DNA from: Crossaster papposus
Lineage: Eukaryota > Echinodermata > Asteroidea > Velatida > Solasteridae
Length of the DNA: 64,000 bases
Direction: 5' to 3'
NCBI GenBank assembly: GCA_037893245.1
Contig: JBAIAA010000599.1
Span: forward strand, 496,001 to 560,000
Below are positions 48,826 to 62,058 of this stretch, piece by piece (the first letter of the stretch is position 1; every line of letters begins with the position of its first letter). The translations under genes were made by a program, and so were the position numbers. The notes under the pieces are model-generated. The model saw only the letters and a program-made list of their open reading frames with translations. It did not search any database and was not told the origin of the DNA.

Positions 48826-51541
48826 TGTTCCCATCACAGTGTGACTGAGAGCAGTCACCTGGCTGAGCAGAATAGTGAGTGTTTCCATTGCAGTGTGACT
48901 GTGAGAGCAGTCACTGTGCTGAGCAGAATAGTGAATGTTCCCGCCACAGTGTGACAGAGAGCAGTCACTTCGAAAAACAAAATAGTGAGTGTTCCAATCA
49001 CAGTGTGACTGAGAGCAGTCACTGTGCTGAACAGAATAGTGACTGTTCCCATCACAGTGTGACTGAGAGCTGTCAATGTGCTGAGCAGAATAGTAAGTGT
49101 TCACAACACAGTGTGACTGTGAGCAGTCACTGTGCTGAGCAGAATAGTGAGTGTTCCCATCACAGTGTGACTGAGAGCAGTCACTGTGCTAAACAGAATA
49201 GTGAGTGTTCCAATCACAGTGTGACTGAGAGCAGTCACTGTGCAGAGCAGAATAGTGAGTGTTCCCATCACAGTGTGACTGAGAGCGGTGACTGTGATGA
49301 GCAAAATATTGAGTGTTCCCATTACAGTGTGACTGAGAGCAGTCACTGTGCTGAACAGAATAGTGAGTGTTCCCATCACAGTGTGACTGAGAGCTATCAA
49401 TGTGCTGAGCAGAATAGTAAGTGTTCACATCACAGTGTGACTGAGAGCAGTCACTGTGCTGAGCAAAATAGTGAGTGTTCCCATCACAGTGTGACTGAGA
49501 GCTGTCAATGTGCTGAGCAGAATAGTAAGTGTTCACATCACAGTGTGACTGAGAGCAGTCACTGTGCTGAACAAACTAGTGAGTGTTCCCATCACAGTGT
49601 GACTGAGAGCAGTCACTGTGCTGAACAGAATAGTGAGTGTACCCATCACAGTGTGACTTAGAGCAGTCACTGTGCTGAGCAGAATAGTGAGTGTTCCCAT
49701 CACAATGCGACTGTGAGAGCAGTCACTGTGCAGAGCAGAATAGTGAGTGTTCACATCACTATGTGACTGAGAGCAGTCACTGTGCTGAGCAGAATAGTGA
49801 GTGTTCCCATCACAGTATGACTGAGAGCTGTCACTGTGCTGAGCAGAATAGTGAGTTTTCCCACAACAGTGTGACTGAGAGCAGTCACTATGCTGAGCAG
49901 AATAGTGAGTGTTCCAATCACAGTATGGCTAAGAGCAGTCACTCTGCTGAGCAAAATAGTGAGTATTCCCATCACAGTGTGACTGAGAGCTGTCAATGTG
50001 CTGAGCAGAATAGTAAGTGTTCACATCACAGTGTGACTGAGAGCAGTCACTGTGCTGAGCAGAATAGTGAGTGTTCCCATCACAGTGTGACTGCGAGGGC
50101 ATTCACTGTGCAGAGCAGAATAGTGAGTGTTCCCATCACAGTGTGACTGAGAGCAGTCACTGTGCTGAACAGAATAGTGAGTGTTCCAATCACAGTGTGA
50201 CTGAGAGCTGTCAATGTGCTGAGCAGAATAGTAAGTGTTCACCTCACAGTGTGACTGAGAGCAGTCACTGTGCTGAACAGAATAGTGAGTGTTCCCATCA
50301 CAGTGTGACTGAGAGCTGTAATTGTGCTGAACAGAATAGTGAGTGTTCCCACAACAGTGTGACTGAGAGCAGTCATTATGCTGAGCAGAATAGTGAGTGT
50401 TCCAATCACAGTATGGCTAAGAGCAGTCACTCTGCTGAGCAGAATATTGAGTGTTCCCATCACAGTGTGACTGAGAGCTATCGTTGTGCTGAACAGAATA
50501 GTGAGTGTTCCCACCACAGTGTGACTGAGAGCAGTCACTGTGCTGAGCAGAATAGTAAGTGTTCCCATCACAGTGTGACTGTTAGAGCATTCACTGTGCT
50601 GAGCAGAATAATGAGTGTTCCCGTCACAGTGTGACTGAGAGCTCTCATTGTGCTGAGCAGAATAGTGAGTGTTCCCATCACAGTGTGACTGAGAGCAGTC
50701 ATTGTGCTGAGCAAAATAGTGAGTGTTTCCATCACAGTGTGAGTGAGAGCAGTCACTGTGCTGGACAGAATATTGAGTGTTCCCATCACAGTGTGACTGA
50801 GAGCTGTCAATGTGCTGAGCAGAATAGTAAGTGTTCACATCACAGTGTGGCTGAGAGCAGTCACTGTGCTGAGCAGAATAGTGAGTGTTCCCATCACAGT
50901 GTGACTACGAGGGCATTCACTGTGCAGAGCAGAATAGTGAGTGTTCCCATCACAGTGTGACTGAGAGCAGTCACTGTGCTGAACATAATAGTGAGTGTTC
51001 CCATCACAGTGTGACTGCGAGAGCATTCACTGTGCAGAGCAGAATAGTGAGTGTTCCCATCACAGTGTTACACAGAGCAGTCACTGTGCTGAGCAGAATA
51101 GTGAGTGTTCCCATCACAATGTGACTGTGAGAGCAGTCACTGTGCTGAGCAGAATAGTGAGTGTTCCCATCACAGTGTGACTGAGAGCAGTCACTGTGCT
51201 GAACAGAATAGTGAGTGTTCCAATCAGAGTGTGACTGAGAGCTGTCAATGTGCTGAGCAGAATAGTAAGTGTTCACCTCACAGTGTGACTGAGAGCAGTC
51301 ACTGTGCTGATCAGAATAGTGAGTGTTCACATCACTATGTGACTGAGAGCAGTCACTGTGCTGAGCAGATCAGTGAGTGTTCCCATCACAGTGTGACTGA
51401 GAGCTGTCACTGTGCTGAGCAGAATAGTGAGTGTTTCCATCACAGTGTGACTGTGAGAGCATTCACTGTGCTGAGCAGAATAGTGAGGGTTCCCGTTACA
51501 GTGTGACTGAGAGCTCTCACTGTGCTGAGCAGAATAGTGAG
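48826..51541 (+). repeat. Block H1 of the 2716-bp tandem duplication
   Basis: About 48826-51561 recurs at 51542-54277; I saw no difference by eye. The period of 2716 bp fits 42 units of 54 bp and 8 of 56 bp. It joins the TTCGAA-marked units of the first HOR (compare 1-480) to the standard G order, so it is a recombinant of the two HOR families. The shared variants TTTCCATCACAGTGTGAGTG (50726 and 53442) and GACTGTTAGAGC (50577 and 53293) show that the two blocks are sister copies. Confidence 0.88.
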
Positions 51542-54277
51542 TGTTCCCATCACAGTGTGACTGAGAGCAGTCACCTGGCTGAGCAGAATAGTGAGTGTTT
51601 CCATTGCAGTGTGACTGTGAGAGCAGTCACTGTGCTGAGCAGAATAGTGAATGTTCCCGCCACAGTGTGACAGAGAGCAGTCACTTCGAAAAACAAAATA
51701 GTGAGTGTTCCAATCACAGTGTGACTGAGAGCAGTCACTGTGCTGAACAGAATAGTGACTGTTCCCATCACAGTGTGACTGAGAGCTGTCAATGTGCTGA
51801 GCAGAATAGTAAGTGTTCACAACACAGTGTGACTGTGAGCAGTCACTGTGCTGAGCAGAATAGTGAGTGTTCCCATCACAGTGTGACTGAGAGCAGTCAC
51901 TGTGCTAAACAGAATAGTGAGTGTTCCAATCACAGTGTGACTGAGAGCAGTCACTGTGCAGAGCAGAATAGTGAGTGTTCCCATCACAGTGTGACTGAGA
52001 GCGGTGACTGTGATGAGCAAAATATTGAGTGTTCCCATTACAGTGTGACTGAGAGCAGTCACTGTGCTGAACAGAATAGTGAGTGTTCCCATCACAGTGT
52101 GACTGAGAGCTATCAATGTGCTGAGCAGAATAGTAAGTGTTCACATCACAGTGTGACTGAGAGCAGTCACTGTGCTGAGCAAAATAGTGAGTGTTCCCAT
52201 CACAGTGTGACTGAGAGCTGTCAATGTGCTGAGCAGAATAGTAAGTGTTCACATCACAGTGTGACTGAGAGCAGTCACTGTGCTGAACAAACTAGTGAGT
52301 GTTCCCATCACAGTGTGACTGAGAGCAGTCACTGTGCTGAACAGAATAGTGAGTGTACCCATCACAGTGTGACTTAGAGCAGTCACTGTGCTGAGCAGAA
52401 TAGTGAGTGTTCCCATCACAATGCGACTGTGAGAGCAGTCACTGTGCAGAGCAGAATAGTGAGTGTTCACATCACTATGTGACTGAGAGCAGTCACTGTG
52501 CTGAGCAGAATAGTGAGTGTTCCCATCACAGTGTGACTGAGAGCTGTCACTGTGCTGAGCAGAATAGTGAGTTTTCCCACAACAGTGTGACTGAGAGCAG
52601 TCACTATGCTGAGCAGAATAGTGAGTGTTCCAATCACAGTATGGCTAAGAGCAGTCACTCTGCTGAGCAAAATAGTGAGTATTCCCATCACAGTGTGACT
52701 GAGAGCTGTCAATGTGCTGAGCAGAATAGTAAGTGTTCACATCACAGTGTGACTGAGAGCAGTCACTGTGCTGAGCAGAATAGTGAGTGTTCCCATCACA
52801 GTGTGACTGCGAGGGCATTCACTGTGCAGAGCAGAATAGTGAGTGTTCCCATCACAGTGTGACTGAGAGCAGTCACTGTGCTGAACAGAATAGTGAGTGT
52901 TCCAATCACAGTGTGACTGAGAGCTGTCAATGTGCTGAGCAGAATAGTAAGTGTTCACCTCACAGTGTGACTGAGAGCAGTCACTGTGCTGAACAGAATA
53001 GTGAGTGTTCCCATCACAGTGTGACTGAGAGCTGTAATTGTGCTGAACAGAATAGTGAGTGTTCCCACAACAGTGTGACTGAGAGCAGTCATTATGCTGA
53101 GCAGAATAGTGAGTGTTCCAATCACAGTATGGCTAAGAGCAGTCACTCTGCTGAGCAGAATATTGAGTGTTCCCATCACAGTGTGACTGAGAGCTATCGT
53201 TGTGCTGAACAGAATAGTGAGTGTTCCCACCACAGTGTGACTGAGAGCAGTCACTGTGCTGAGCAGAATAGTAAGTGTTCCCATCACAGTGTGACTGTTA
53301 GAGCATTCACTGTGCTGAGCAGAATAATGAGTGTTCCCGTCACAGTGTGACTGAGAGCTCTCATTGTGCTGAGCAGAATAGTGAGTGTTCCCATCACAGT
53401 GTGACTGAGAGCAGTCATTGTGCTGAGCAAAATAGTGAGTGTTTCCATCACAGTGTGAGTGAGAGCAGTCACTGTGCTGGACAGAATATTGAGTGTTCCC
53501 ATCACAGTGTGACTGAGAGCTGTCAATGTGCTGAGCAGAATAGTAAGTGTTCACATCACAGTGTGGCTGAGAGCAGTCACTGTGCTGAGCAGAATAGTGA
53601 GTGTTCCCATCACAGTGTGACTACGAGGGCATTCACTGTGCAGAGCAGAATAGTGAGTGTTCCCATCACAGTGTGACTGAGAGCAGTCACTGTGCTGAAC
53701 ATAATAGTGAGTGTTCCCATCACAGTGTGACTGCGAGAGCATTCACTGTGCAGAGCAGAATAGTGAGTGTTCCCATCACAGTGTTACACAGAGCAGTCAC
53801 TGTGCTGAGCAGAATAGTGAGTGTTCCCATCACAATGTGACTGTGAGAGCAGTCACTGTGCTGAGCAGAATAGTGAGTGTTCCCATCACAGTGTGACTGA
53901 GAGCAGTCACTGTGCTGAACAGAATAGTGAGTGTTCCAATCAGAGTGTGACTGAGAGCTGTCAATGTGCTGAGCAGAATAGTAAGTGTTCACCTCACAGT
54001 GTGACTGAGAGCAGTCACTGTGCTGATCAGAATAGTGAGTGTTCACATCACTATGTGACTGAGAGCAGTCACTGTGCTGAGCAGATCAGTGAGTGTTCCC
54101 ATCACAGTGTGACTGAGAGCTGTCACTGTGCTGAGCAGAATAGTGAGTGTTTCCATCACAGTGTGACTGTGAGAGCATTCACTGTGCTGAGCAGAATAGT
54201 GAGGGTTCCCGTTACAGTGTGACTGAGAGCTCTCACTGTGCTGAGCAGAATAGTGAGTGTTCCCATCACAGTGTGAC
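51542..54277 (+). repeat. Block H2 of the 2716-bp tandem duplication
   Basis: This is the second copy of block H, with TTCGAA at 51685-51690 and TAG at 52375-52377. Its right part, from about 52.0 kb, also matches 40.1 kb onward at offset 11905, including the AGCAGATCAGTGAG and GTGAGGGTTCCC variants. The match to H1 ends at 54278, where ACTGAGCGCAGTGAC replaces ACTGAGAGCAGTCACC. Confidence 0.88.
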
Positions 54278-56724
54278 TGAGCGCAGTGACTGTGCTGAGC
54301 AAAATATTGAGTGTTCCCATCACAGTGTGACTGAGAGCAGTCACTGTGCTGAACAGAATAGTGAGTGTTCCCATCACAGTGTGACTGAGAGCTGTCAATG
54401 TGCTGAGCAGAATAGTGAGTGTTCCCATCACAGTGTGACTGTGAGAGCATTCACTGTGCTGAGCAGGAATATTGAGTGTTCCCGTTACAGTGTGACTGAG
54501 AGCTCTCACTGTGCTGAGCAGAATAGTGAGTGTTCCCATCACAGTGTGACTGAGAGCGGTGACTGTGATGAGCAAAATATTGAGTGTTCCCATTACAGTG
54601 TGACTGAGAGCAGTCACTGTGCTGAACAGAATAGTGAGTGTTCCCATCACAGTGTGACTGAGAGCTATCAATGTGCTGAGCAGAATAGTAAGTGTTCACA
54701 TCACAGTGTGACTGAGAGCAGTCACTGTGCTGAGCAAAATAGTGAGTGTTCCCATCACAGTGTGACTGAGAGCTGTCAATGTGCTGAGCAGAATAGTAAG
54801 TGTTCACATCACAGTGTGACTGAGAGCAGTCACTGTGCTGAACAAACTAGTGAGTGTTCCCATCACAGTGTGACTGAGAGCAGTCACTGTGCTGAACAGA
54901 ATAGTGAGTGTACCCATCACAGTGTGACTTAGAGCAGTCACTGTGCTGAGCAGAATAGTGAGTGTTCCCATCACAGTGTGACTGAGAGCTGTCACTGTGC
55001 TGAGCAGAATAGTGAGTTTTCCCACAACAGTGTGACTGAGAGCAGTCACTATGCTGAGCAGAATAGTGAGTGTTCCAATCACAGTATGGCTAAGAGCAGT
55101 CACTCTGCTGAGCAAAATAGTGAGTATTCCCATCACAGTGTGACTGAGAGCTGTCAATGTGCTGAGCAGAATAGTAAGTGTTCACATCACAGTGTGACTG
55201 AGAGCAGTCACTGTGCTGAGCAGAATAGTGAGTGTTCCCATCACAGTGTGACTGCGAGGGCATTCACTGTGCAGAGCAGAATAGTGAGTGTTCCCATCAC
55301 AGTGTGACTGAGAGCAGTCACTGTGCTGAACAGAATAGTGAGTGTTCCAATCACAGTGTGACTGAGAGCTGTCAATGTGCTGAGCAGAATAGTAAGTGTT
55401 CACCTCACAGTGTGACTGAGAGCAGTCAATGTGCTGAACAGAATAGTGAGTGTTCCCATCACAGTGTGACTGAGAGCTGTAATTGTGCTGAACAGAATAG
55501 TGAGTGTTCCCACAACAGTGTGACTGAGAGCAGTCATTATGCTGAGCAGAATAGTGAGTGTTCCAATCACAGTATGGCTAAGAGCAGTCACTCTGCTGAG
55601 CAGAATATTGAGTGTTCCCATCACAGTGTGACTGAGAGCTATCGTTGTGCTGAACAGAATAGTGAGTGTTCCCACCACAGTGTGACTGAGAGCAGTCACT
55701 GTGCTGAGCAGAATAGTAAGTGTTCCCATCACAGTGTGACTGTTAGAGCATTCACTGTGCTGAGCAGAATAATGAGTGTTCCCGTCACAGTGTGACTGAG
55801 AGCTCTCATTGTGCTGAGCAGAATAGTGAGTGTTCCCATCACAGTGTGACTGAGAGCAGTCACTGTGCTGAGCAAAATAGTGAGTGTTCCCATCACAGTG
55901 TGAGTGAGAGCAGTCACTGTGCTGGACAGAATAGTGAGTGTTCCCATCACAGTGTGACTGAGAGCTGTCAATGTGCTGAGCAGAATAGTAAGTGTTCACA
56001 TCACAGTGTGGCTGAGAGCAGTCACTGTGCTGAGCAGAATAGTGAGTGTTCCCATCACAGTGTGACTACGAGGGCATTCACTGTGCAGAGCAGAATAGTG
56101 AGTGTTCCCATCACAGTGTGACTGAGAGCAGTCACTGTGCTGAACATAATAGTGAGTGTTCCCATCACAGTGTGACTGCGAGAGCATTCACTGTGCAGAG
56201 CAGAATAGTGAGTGTTCCCATCACAGTGTTACACAGAGTAGTCACTGTGCTGAGCAGAATAGTGAGTGTTCCCATCACAATGTGACTGTGAGAGCAGTCA
56301 CTGTGCTGAGCAGAATAGTGAGTGTTCCCATCACAGTGTGACTGAGAGCAGTCACTGTGCTGAACAGAATAGTGAGTGTTCCAATCAGAGTGTGACTGAG
56401 AGCTGTCAATGTGCTGAGCAGAATAGTAAGTGTTCACCTCACAGTGTGACTGAGAGCAGTCACTGTGCTGATCAGAATAGTGAGTGTTCACATCACTATG
56501 TGACTGAGAGCAGTCACTGTGCTGAGCAGAATAGTGAGTGTTCCCATCACAGTGTGACTGAGAGCTGTCACTGTGCTGAGCAGAATAGTGAGTGTTTCCA
56601 TCACAGTGTGACTGTGAGAGCATTCACTGTGCTGAGCAGAATAGTGAGTGTTCCCGTTACAGTGTGACTGAGAGCTCTCACTGTGCTGAGCAGAATAGTG
56701 AGTGTTCCCATCACAGTGTGACTG
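54278..56724 (+). repeat. Second copy of HOR G5/G6 at offset 11905 bp
   Basis: This interval repeats 42373-44819. The extra G of the 57-bp unit is reproduced at 54466-54467, exactly 11905 bp from 42561-42562. The loss of the CACAATGCGAC units after the TAG marker (54930-54932) is reproduced as well. The two long intervals therefore share descent and not only unit type. Confidence 0.88.
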
Positions 56725-59258
56725 AGAGCGGTGACTGTGATGAGCAAAATATTGAGTGTTCCCATTACAGTGTGACTGAGAGCAGTCACTGTGCTGAACA
56801 GAATAGTGAGTGTTCCCATCACAGTGTGACTGAGAGCTATCAATGTGCTGAGCAGAATAGTAAGTGTTCACATCACAGTGTGACTGAGAGCAGTCACTGT
56901 GCTGAGCAAAATAGTGAGTGTTCCCATCACAGTGTGACTGAGAGCTGTCAATGTGCTGAGCAGAATAGTAAGTGTTCACATCACAGTGTGACTGAGAGCA
57001 GTCACTGTGCTGAACAAACTAGTGAGTGTTCCCATCACAGTGTGACTGAGAGCAGTCACTGTGCTGAACAGAATAGTGAGTGTACCCATCACAGTGTGAC
57101 TTAGAGCAGTCACTGTGCTGAGCAGAATAGTGAGTGTTCCCATCACAATGCGACTGTGAGAGCAGTCACTGTGCAGAGCAGAATAGTGAGTGTTCACATC
57201 ACTATGTGACTGAGAGCAGTCACTGTGCTGAGAAGAATAGTGAGTGTTCCCATCACAGTGTGACTGAGAGCTGTCACTGTGCTGAGCAGAATAGTGAGTT
57301 TTCCCACAACAGTGTGACTGAGAGCAGTCACTATGCTGAGCAGAATAGTGAGTGTTCCAATCACAGTATGGCTAAGAGCAGTCACTCTGCTGAGCAAAAT
57401 AGTGAGTATTCCCATCACAGTGTGACTGAGAGCTGTCAATGTGCTGAGCAGAATAGTAAGTGTTCACATCACAGTGTGACTGAGAGCAGTCACTGTGCTG
57501 AGCAGAATAGTGAGTGTTCCCATCACAGTGTGACTGCGAGGGCATTCACTGTGCAGAGCAGAATAGTGAGTGTTCCCATCACAGTGTGACTGAGAGCAGT
57601 CACTGTGCTGAACAGAATAGTGAGTGTTCCAATCACAGTGTGACTGAGAGCTGTCAATGTGCTGAGCAGAATAGTAAGTGTTCACCTCACAGTGTAACTG
57701 AGAGCAGTCACTGTGCTGAACAGAATAGTGAGTGTTCCCATCACAGTGTGACTGAGAGCTGTCATTGTGCTGAACAGAATAGTGAGTGTTCCCACAACAG
57801 TGTGACTGAGAGCAGTCATTATGCTGAGCAGAATAGTGAGTGTTCCAATCACAGTATGGCTAAGAGCAGTCACTCTGCTGAGCAGAATATTGAGTGTTCC
57901 CATCACAGTGTGACTGAGAGCTATCGTTGTGCTGAACAGAATAGTGAGTGTTCCCACCACAGTGTGACTGAGAGCAGTCACTGTGCTGAGCAGAATAGTA
58001 AGTGTTCCCATCACAGTGTGACTGTGAGAGCATTCACTGTGCTGAGCAGAATAATGAGTGTTCCCGTCACAGTGTGACTGAGAGCTCTCATTGTGCTGAG
58101 CAGAATAGTGAGTGTTCCCATCACAGTGTGACTGAGAGCAGTCACTGTGCTGAGCAAAATAGTGAGTGTTCCCATCACAGTGTGAGTGAGAGCAGTCACT
58201 GTGCTGGACAGAATAGTGAGTGTTCCCATCACAGTGTGACTGAGAGCTGTCAATGTGCTGAGCAGAATAGTAAGTGTTCACATCACAGTGTGGCTGAGAG
58301 CAGTCACTGTGCTGAGCAGAATAGTGAGTGTTCCCATCACAGTGTGACTACGAGGGCATTCACTGTGCAGAGCAGAATAGTGAGTGTTCCCATCACAGTG
58401 TGACTGAGAGCAGTCACTGTGCTGAACATAATAGTGAGTGTTCCCATCACAGTGTGACTGCGAGAGCATTCACTTTGCAGAGCAGAATAGTGAGTGTTCC
58501 CATCACAGTGTTACACAGAGCAGTCACTGTGCTGAGCAGAATAGTGAGTGTTCCCATCACAATGTGACTGTGAGAGCAGTCACTGTGCTGAGCAGAATAG
58601 TGAGTGTTCCCATCACAGTGTGACTGTGAGAGCATTCACTGTGCTGAGCAGAATAGTGAGTGTTCCCGTTACAGTGTGACTGAGAGCTCTCACTGTGCTG
58701 AGCAGAATAGTGAGTGTTCCCATCACAGTGTTACAGAGAGCAGTCACTGTGCTGAGCAGAATAGTGAGTGTGCCCATCACAGTGTGACTATGAGAGCAGT
58801 CACTGTGCTGAGCAGAATAGTGAGTGTTCACATCACAGTGCGACTGAGAGCAGTCACTGTGCTGAACAGAATAGTGAGTGTTCCAATCACAGTGTGACTG
58901 AGAGCAGTCACTGTGCAGAGCAGAATAGTGAGTGTTCCCATCACAGTGTGACTGCGAGAGCATTCACTTTGTTGAGCAAAATAGTGTGTTCCAATCACAG
59001 TATGACTAAGAGCAGTCACTGTGCTGAACAGAATAGTGAGTGTTCCCATCACAGTGTGACTGCGAGAGCAGTCACTGTGCAGAGCAGAATAGTGAGTATT
59101 CCCATCACAGTGTTACAGAGAGCAGTCAATGTGCTGAGCAGAATAGCAAGTGTTCACATCACAGTGTGACTGAGAGCAGTCACTGTGCTGATCAGAATAG
59201 TGAGTGTTCACATCACTATGTGACTGAGAGCAGTCAGTGTGCTGAGCAGAATAGTGAG
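56725..59258 (+). repeat. Second copy of 45.1-48.8 kb at offsets 11633-10433 bp
   Basis: At about 56725 the offset falls from 11905 to 11633, a loss of 272 bp or five units (four of 54 bp and one of 56 bp). It rises to 11687 after one extra 54-bp unit near 57840, and then becomes 10433 because the 1254-bp duplication is single here. The private GCTGAGAAGAATAG unit near 57228 matches 45595. Every indel is a whole number of units. Confidence 0.85.
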
Positions 59259-60534
59259 TGTTCCCATCACAGTGTGACTGAGAGCAGTCACCTGGCTGAG
59301 CAGAATAGTGAGTGTTTCCATTGCAGTGTGACTGTGAGAGCAGTCACTGTGCTGAGCAGAATAGTGAATGTTCCCGCCACAGTGTGACAGAGAGCAGTCA
59401 CTTCGAAAAACAAAATAGTGAGTGTTCCAATCACAGTGTGACTGAGAGCAGTCACTGTGCTGAACAGAATAGTGACTGTTCCCATCACAGTGTGACTGAG
59501 AGCTGTCAATGTGCTGAGCAGAATAGTAAGTGTTCACAACACAGTGTGACTGTGAGCAGTCACTGTGCTGAGCAGAATAGTGAGTGTTCCCATCACAGTG
59601 TGACTGAGAGCAGTCACTGTGCTAAACAGAATAGTGAGTGTTCCAATCACAGTGTGACTGAGAGCAGTCACTGTGCAGAGCAGAATAGTGAGTGTTCCCT
59701 TCACAGTGTGACTGCGAGGGCATTCACTGTGCAGAGCAGAATAGTGAGTGTTCCCATCACAGTGTGACTGCAAGAGCAGTCACTGTGCTGAACAGAATAG
59801 TGAGTGTTCCAATCAGAGTGTGACTGAGAGCTGTCAATGTGCTGAGCAGAATAGTAAGTGTTCACCTCACAGTGTGACTGAGAGCAGTCACTGTGCTGAT
59901 CAGAATAGTGAGTGTTCACATCACTATGTGACTGAGAGCAGTCACTGTGCTGAGCAGAATAGTGAGTGTTCCCATCACAGTGTGACTGAGAGCTGTCACT
60001 GTGCTGAGCAGAATAGTGAGTGTTTCCATCACAGTGTGACTGTGAGAGCATTCACTGTGCTGAGCAGAATAGTGAGTGTTCCCGTTACAGTGTGACTGAG
60101 AGCTCTCACTGTGCTGAGCAGAATAGTGAGTGTTCCCATCACAGTGTGACTGAGCGCAGTGACTGTGCTGAGCAAAATATTGAGTGTTCCCATCACAGTG
60201 TGACTGAGAGCAGTCACTGTGCTGAACAGAATAGTGAGTGTTCCCATCACAGTGTGACTGAGAGCTGTCAATGTGCTGAGCAGAATAGTGAGTGTTCCCA
60301 TCACAGTGTGACTGTGAGAGCATTCACTGTGCTGAGCAGAATATTGAGTGTTCCCGTTACAGTGTGACTGAGAGCTGTCAATGTGCTGAGCAGAATAGTA
60401 AGTGTTCACATCACAGTGTGACTGAGAGCAGTCACTGTGCTGAACAAACTAGTGAGTGTTCCCATCACAGTGTGACTGAGAGCAGTCACTGTGCTGAACA
60501 GAATAGTGAGTGTACCCATCACAGTGTGACTTAG
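59259..60534 (+). repeat. HOR segment with the fifth TTCGAA marker
   Basis: The segment starts with the CACCTGGCTGAG unit and the TTCGAA marker at 59402-59407, as in blocks A and H. From about 59701 it switches to the order of 10536-11155 and 39362-40035. Near 60360 a unit ending CCCGTTACAGT is followed directly by the GAGCTGTCAATG unit. Compared with 63333-63845 this is a loss of 270 bp, or five 54-bp units. Confidence 0.8.
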
Positions 60535-62058
60535 AGCAGTCACTGTGCTGAGCAGAATAGTGAGTGTTCCCATCACAATGCGACTGTGAGAGCAGTCACT
60601 GTGCAGAGCAGAATAGTGAGTGTTCACATCACTATGTGACTGAGAGCAGTCACTGTGCTGAGCAGAATAGTGAGTGTTCCCATCACAGTGTGACTGAGAG
60701 CTGTCACTGTGCTGAGCAGAATAGTGAGTTTTCCCACAACAGTGTGACTGAGAGCAGTCACTATGCTGAGCAGAATAGTGAGTGTTCCAATCACAGTATG
60801 GCTAAGAGCAGTCACTCTGCTGAGCAAAATAGTGAGTATTCCCATCACAGTGTGACTGAGAGCTGTCAATGTGCTGAGCAGAATAGTAAGTGTTCACATC
60901 ACAGTGTGACTGAGAGCAGTCACTGTGCTGAGCAGAATAGTGAGTGTTCCCATCACAGTGTGACTGCGAGGGCATTCACTGTGCAGAGCAGAATAGTGAG
61001 TGTTCCCATCACAGTGTGACTGAGAGCAGTCACTGTGCTGAACAGAATAGTGAGTGTTCCAATCACAGTGTGATTGAGAGCTGTCAATGTGCTGAGCAGA
61101 ATAGTAAGTGTTCACCTCACAGTGTAACTGAGAGCAGTCACTGTGCTGAACAGAATAGTGAGTGTTCCCATCACAGTGTGACTGAGAGCTGTCATTGTGC
61201 TGAACAGAATAGTGAGTGTTCCCACAACAGTGTGACTGAGAGCAGTCATTATGCTGAGCAGAATAGTGAGAGTTCCAATCACAGTATGGCTAAGAGCAGT
61301 CACTCTGCTGAGCAGAATATTGAGTGTTCCCATCACAGTGTGACTGAGAGCTATCGTTGTGCTGAACAGAATAGTGAGTGTTCCCACCACAGTGTGACTG
61401 AGAGCAGTCACTGTGCTGAGCAGAATAGTAAGTGTTCCCATCACAGTGTGACTGTGAGAGCATTCACTGTGCTGAGCAGAATAATGAGTGTTCCCGTCAC
61501 AGTGTGACTGAGAGCTCTCATTGTGCTGAGCAGAATAGTGAGTGTTCCCATCACAGTGTGACTGAGAGCAGTCACTGTGTTGAGCAAAATAGTGAGTGTT
61601 CCCATCACAGTGTGAGTGAGAGCAGTCACTGTGCTGGACAGAATAGTGAGTGTTCCCATCACAGTGTGACTGAGAGCTGTCAATGTGCTGAGCAGAATAG
61701 TAAGTGTTCACATCACAGTGTGGCTGAGAGCAGTCACTGTGCTGAGCAGAATAGTGAGTGTTCCCATCACAGTGTGACTACGAGGGCATTCACTGTGCAG
61801 AGCAGAATAGTGAGTGTTCCCATCACAGTGTGACTGAGAGCAGTCACTGTGCTGAACATAATAGTGAGTGTTCCCATAACAGTGTGACTGCGAGAGCATT
61901 CACTTTGAAGAGCAGAATAGTGAGTGTTCCCATCACAGTGTGACTACGAGGGCATTCACTGTGCAGAGCAGAATAGTGAGTGTTCCCATTACAGTGTAAC
62001 TGAGAGCAGTCACTGTGCTGAACAGAATAGTGAGTGTACCCATCACAGTGTGACTTAG
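60535..62058 (+). repeat. HOR copy with a rearranged end
   Basis: The order follows 57134-58470 until about 61860. There the units become irregular: TTCCCATAAC near 61871 and CACTTTGAAGAGCAG near 61901 are followed by a second GTGACTACGAGGGC unit and TTCCCATTACAGTGTAAC near 61982. The next unit already carries TAG (62056-62058). The normal stretch between these points is missing, so this looks like a deletion junction. Confidence 0.8.
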
